DNA from: Bacillota bacterium
Lineage (GTDB): Bacteria > Bacillota > Bacilli > Alicyclobacillales > Alicyclobacillaceae
Assembly: GCA_021820805.1 (NCBI GenBank)
Contig: JAKADF010000247.1
Coordinates: forward strand, 1-5,806
Direction: 5' to 3'
DNA: 5,806 nucleotides
Part shown: positions 4,979 through 5,806 of the stretch, in pieces
Layout: every line of letters starts with the position of its first letter
Position numbering within the stretch: the stretch's first letter is position 1
The notes under the pieces: generated by a model
Told to the model about the DNA's origin: nothing
What the model saw: only the letters and a program-made list of their open reading frames with translations
Database searches by the model: none
Made by a program: the position numbers and the translations under genes

Positions 4979-5743
4979 TTATTCCATACCCAACGTTTTC
5001 TGTTGCTTCAATCGATAAAACAGTTCCCAGGGCAGGTATAATGCAATCCAAACAATAAATACGACAAGGATCGCGATAAATATGTACCCGGGAGAGCCTA
5101 CCCATGAGGCGAAAACTTCAAGCAACGTACCTTCAGGCGGCTTTAAAAGATACAAGTAATTACTTCCAAGCAGGTGATCAACGACCAGGTCTATGATAAT
5201 GAGACTGGAAAACAAGCCGGAAATTTTATATAGGTTTCGAATTTGTGGTTTAAACTCACCTGTAATCAACATAAACAGAGGTACGTATACAATCAGAGAA
5301 TGAGTCACAATAAATATCAGAAATCCCCAACTGACAAAATAGTAACCTTGGGTATCGGGTGTAAGCATTGCAAGAAAGGCACCTGGCATTCCACATGCAT
5401 AGACAAACTCCATAAGAATGCGGTTTCGCGACAAAACCATTAATGGAATAACAATATACATCGTTCCGCAGAGTTGTAAAGGTAACTCGGTCATAACGCC
5501 AAAATGTCTAACCAAGAACAGCCAAAGCTCATTTACAATATTAAAGAAGGGGAGCAAAAATGCGAGTACAAGTACATACCTCGACCGCACTTTCTCATTT
5601 TTATCCTTAAACGCGATAGTGAGAAGGGTGTATACAGTTAAAAAGAAAAACAAAATCGTCAGATGCCTGGTAGAGAAGGCTGGCGTTCCAAATTGCCGCG
5701 GAACGACATTGTCGAATGAGAAGAAATATTTCAGCCCCTCCAT
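4979..5743 (-). CDS. YwaF-like integral membrane protein (TIGR02206 family)
   Basis: 254-residue polytopic membrane protein of the TIGR02206/YwaF family (related to TMEM164). ATG 5743 is preferred; AAGGA with GTGAT upstream resembles an extended Shine-Dalgarno. An in-frame GTG at 5752 would add 3 residues but lies too close to that site. About 6-7 helices: roughly 28-45, 56-78, 88-104, 112-127, 136-160, 175-191 and 218-240. Family signatures include FSTRHL (23-28), ELPLQLCGT (86-94), a His at 148 in THSLIVY, and SNYLYLLKPPEGTLLEV (194-210). Length is normal for the family. Its biochemical role in bacteria is not established. Human TMEM164 is reported as a phospholipid acyltransferase using a Cys/His pair, and Cys92 and His148 here are the candidates for that pair; this mapping is from memory and is inference. 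Alone or first in a minus-strand unit. No clear promoter is visible before the window edge. Confidence 0.9.
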   Translation of the reverse strand: MEGLKYFFSFDNVVPRQFGTPAFSTRHLTILFFFLTVYTLLTIAFKDKNEKVRSRYVLVLAFLLPFFNIVNELWLFLVRHFGVMTELPLQLCGTMYIVIPLMVLSRNRILMEFVYACGMPGAFLAMLTPDTQGYYFVSWGFLIFIVTHSLIVYVPLFMLITGEFKPQIRNLYKISGLFSSLIIIDLVVDHLLGSNYLYLLKPPEGTLLEVFASWVGSPGYIFIAILVVFIVWIALYLPWELFYRLKQQKTLGME

Positions 5744-5806
5744 ACTAATCACAATCCTTCAATCGTATGTGTGGATTAAAGAAAACTATTTATGTTTACT
5801 TAATTA
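5744..5806 (-). other. Upstream region of the YwaF-like gene
   Basis: This 63-nt AT-rich leader lies before the YwaF-like start on the minus strand. A TACGAT box about 20 nt before the start could be a -10, but no acceptable -35 sits 16-18 nt further upstream. The promoter may lie beyond the window. AAGGA followed by GTGAT, just before ATG 5743, is the ribosome binding site. Confidence 0.4.

Noticed and set aside
5243..5443. 66-codon plus-strand frame
   Set aside because: Antisense shadow of the YwaF-like gene.

Overview
The window looks like a chromosomal segment of a low-to-moderate GC, endospore-forming-type Firmicute (Bacillales; an Alicyclobacillus- or Bacillus-like background is my guess). 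This rests on strong AGGAGG-type ribosome binding sites in front of GTG and ATG starts, a Bacillus-type fluoride riboswitch with a terminator platform, and a YwaF-family (TIGR02206) membrane protein. No rRNA, tRNA or taxonomic marker gene is present, so the assignment is inference.

Layout. 1-200: no gene, only candidate promoters. 201-286: a fluoride (crcB-motif) riboswitch whose last aptamer bases are re-used as the 5' arm of an intrinsic terminator. 445-1779 (+): a CPA2-type monovalent cation/proton antiporter, whose GTG start is set by a perfect AGGAGG. 1793-1830: a hairpin at the gene end. 1831-3300: AT-rich decayed DNA with a frameshifted relic of an IS200/IS605-type TnpB (OrfB) at about 2659-3056. 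3315-3626 (+): a small Gln-rich protein with a good ribosome binding site and a strong terminator (3670-3722). 3727-4620: more decayed DNA, with a tyrosine recombinase (integrase) relic at about 4120-4490. 4622-4876 (-): an unrecognised 84-residue protein. 4979-5743 (-): a YwaF/TIGR02206 integral membrane protein, probably transcribed ahead of the 84-residue gene, with a 12-bp perfect palindrome between them.

The clearest functional unit is the left one. Without fluoride the leader should fold the 239-279 terminator. With fluoride the pseudoknotted aptamer should hold 244-248 and let transcription into the antiporter. This predicts a fluoride- or acid-fluoride-stress role for an antiporter whose family would otherwise be called a generic Na+(K+)/H+ exchanger, and whose usual Asp-Asp ion-binding pair reads His-Asp. 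The middle of the window is a graveyard of mobile DNA (TnpB and integrase relics, both broken by frameshifts and stops) flanking one apparently intact small gene. The right end is an independent minus-strand membrane-protein unit.
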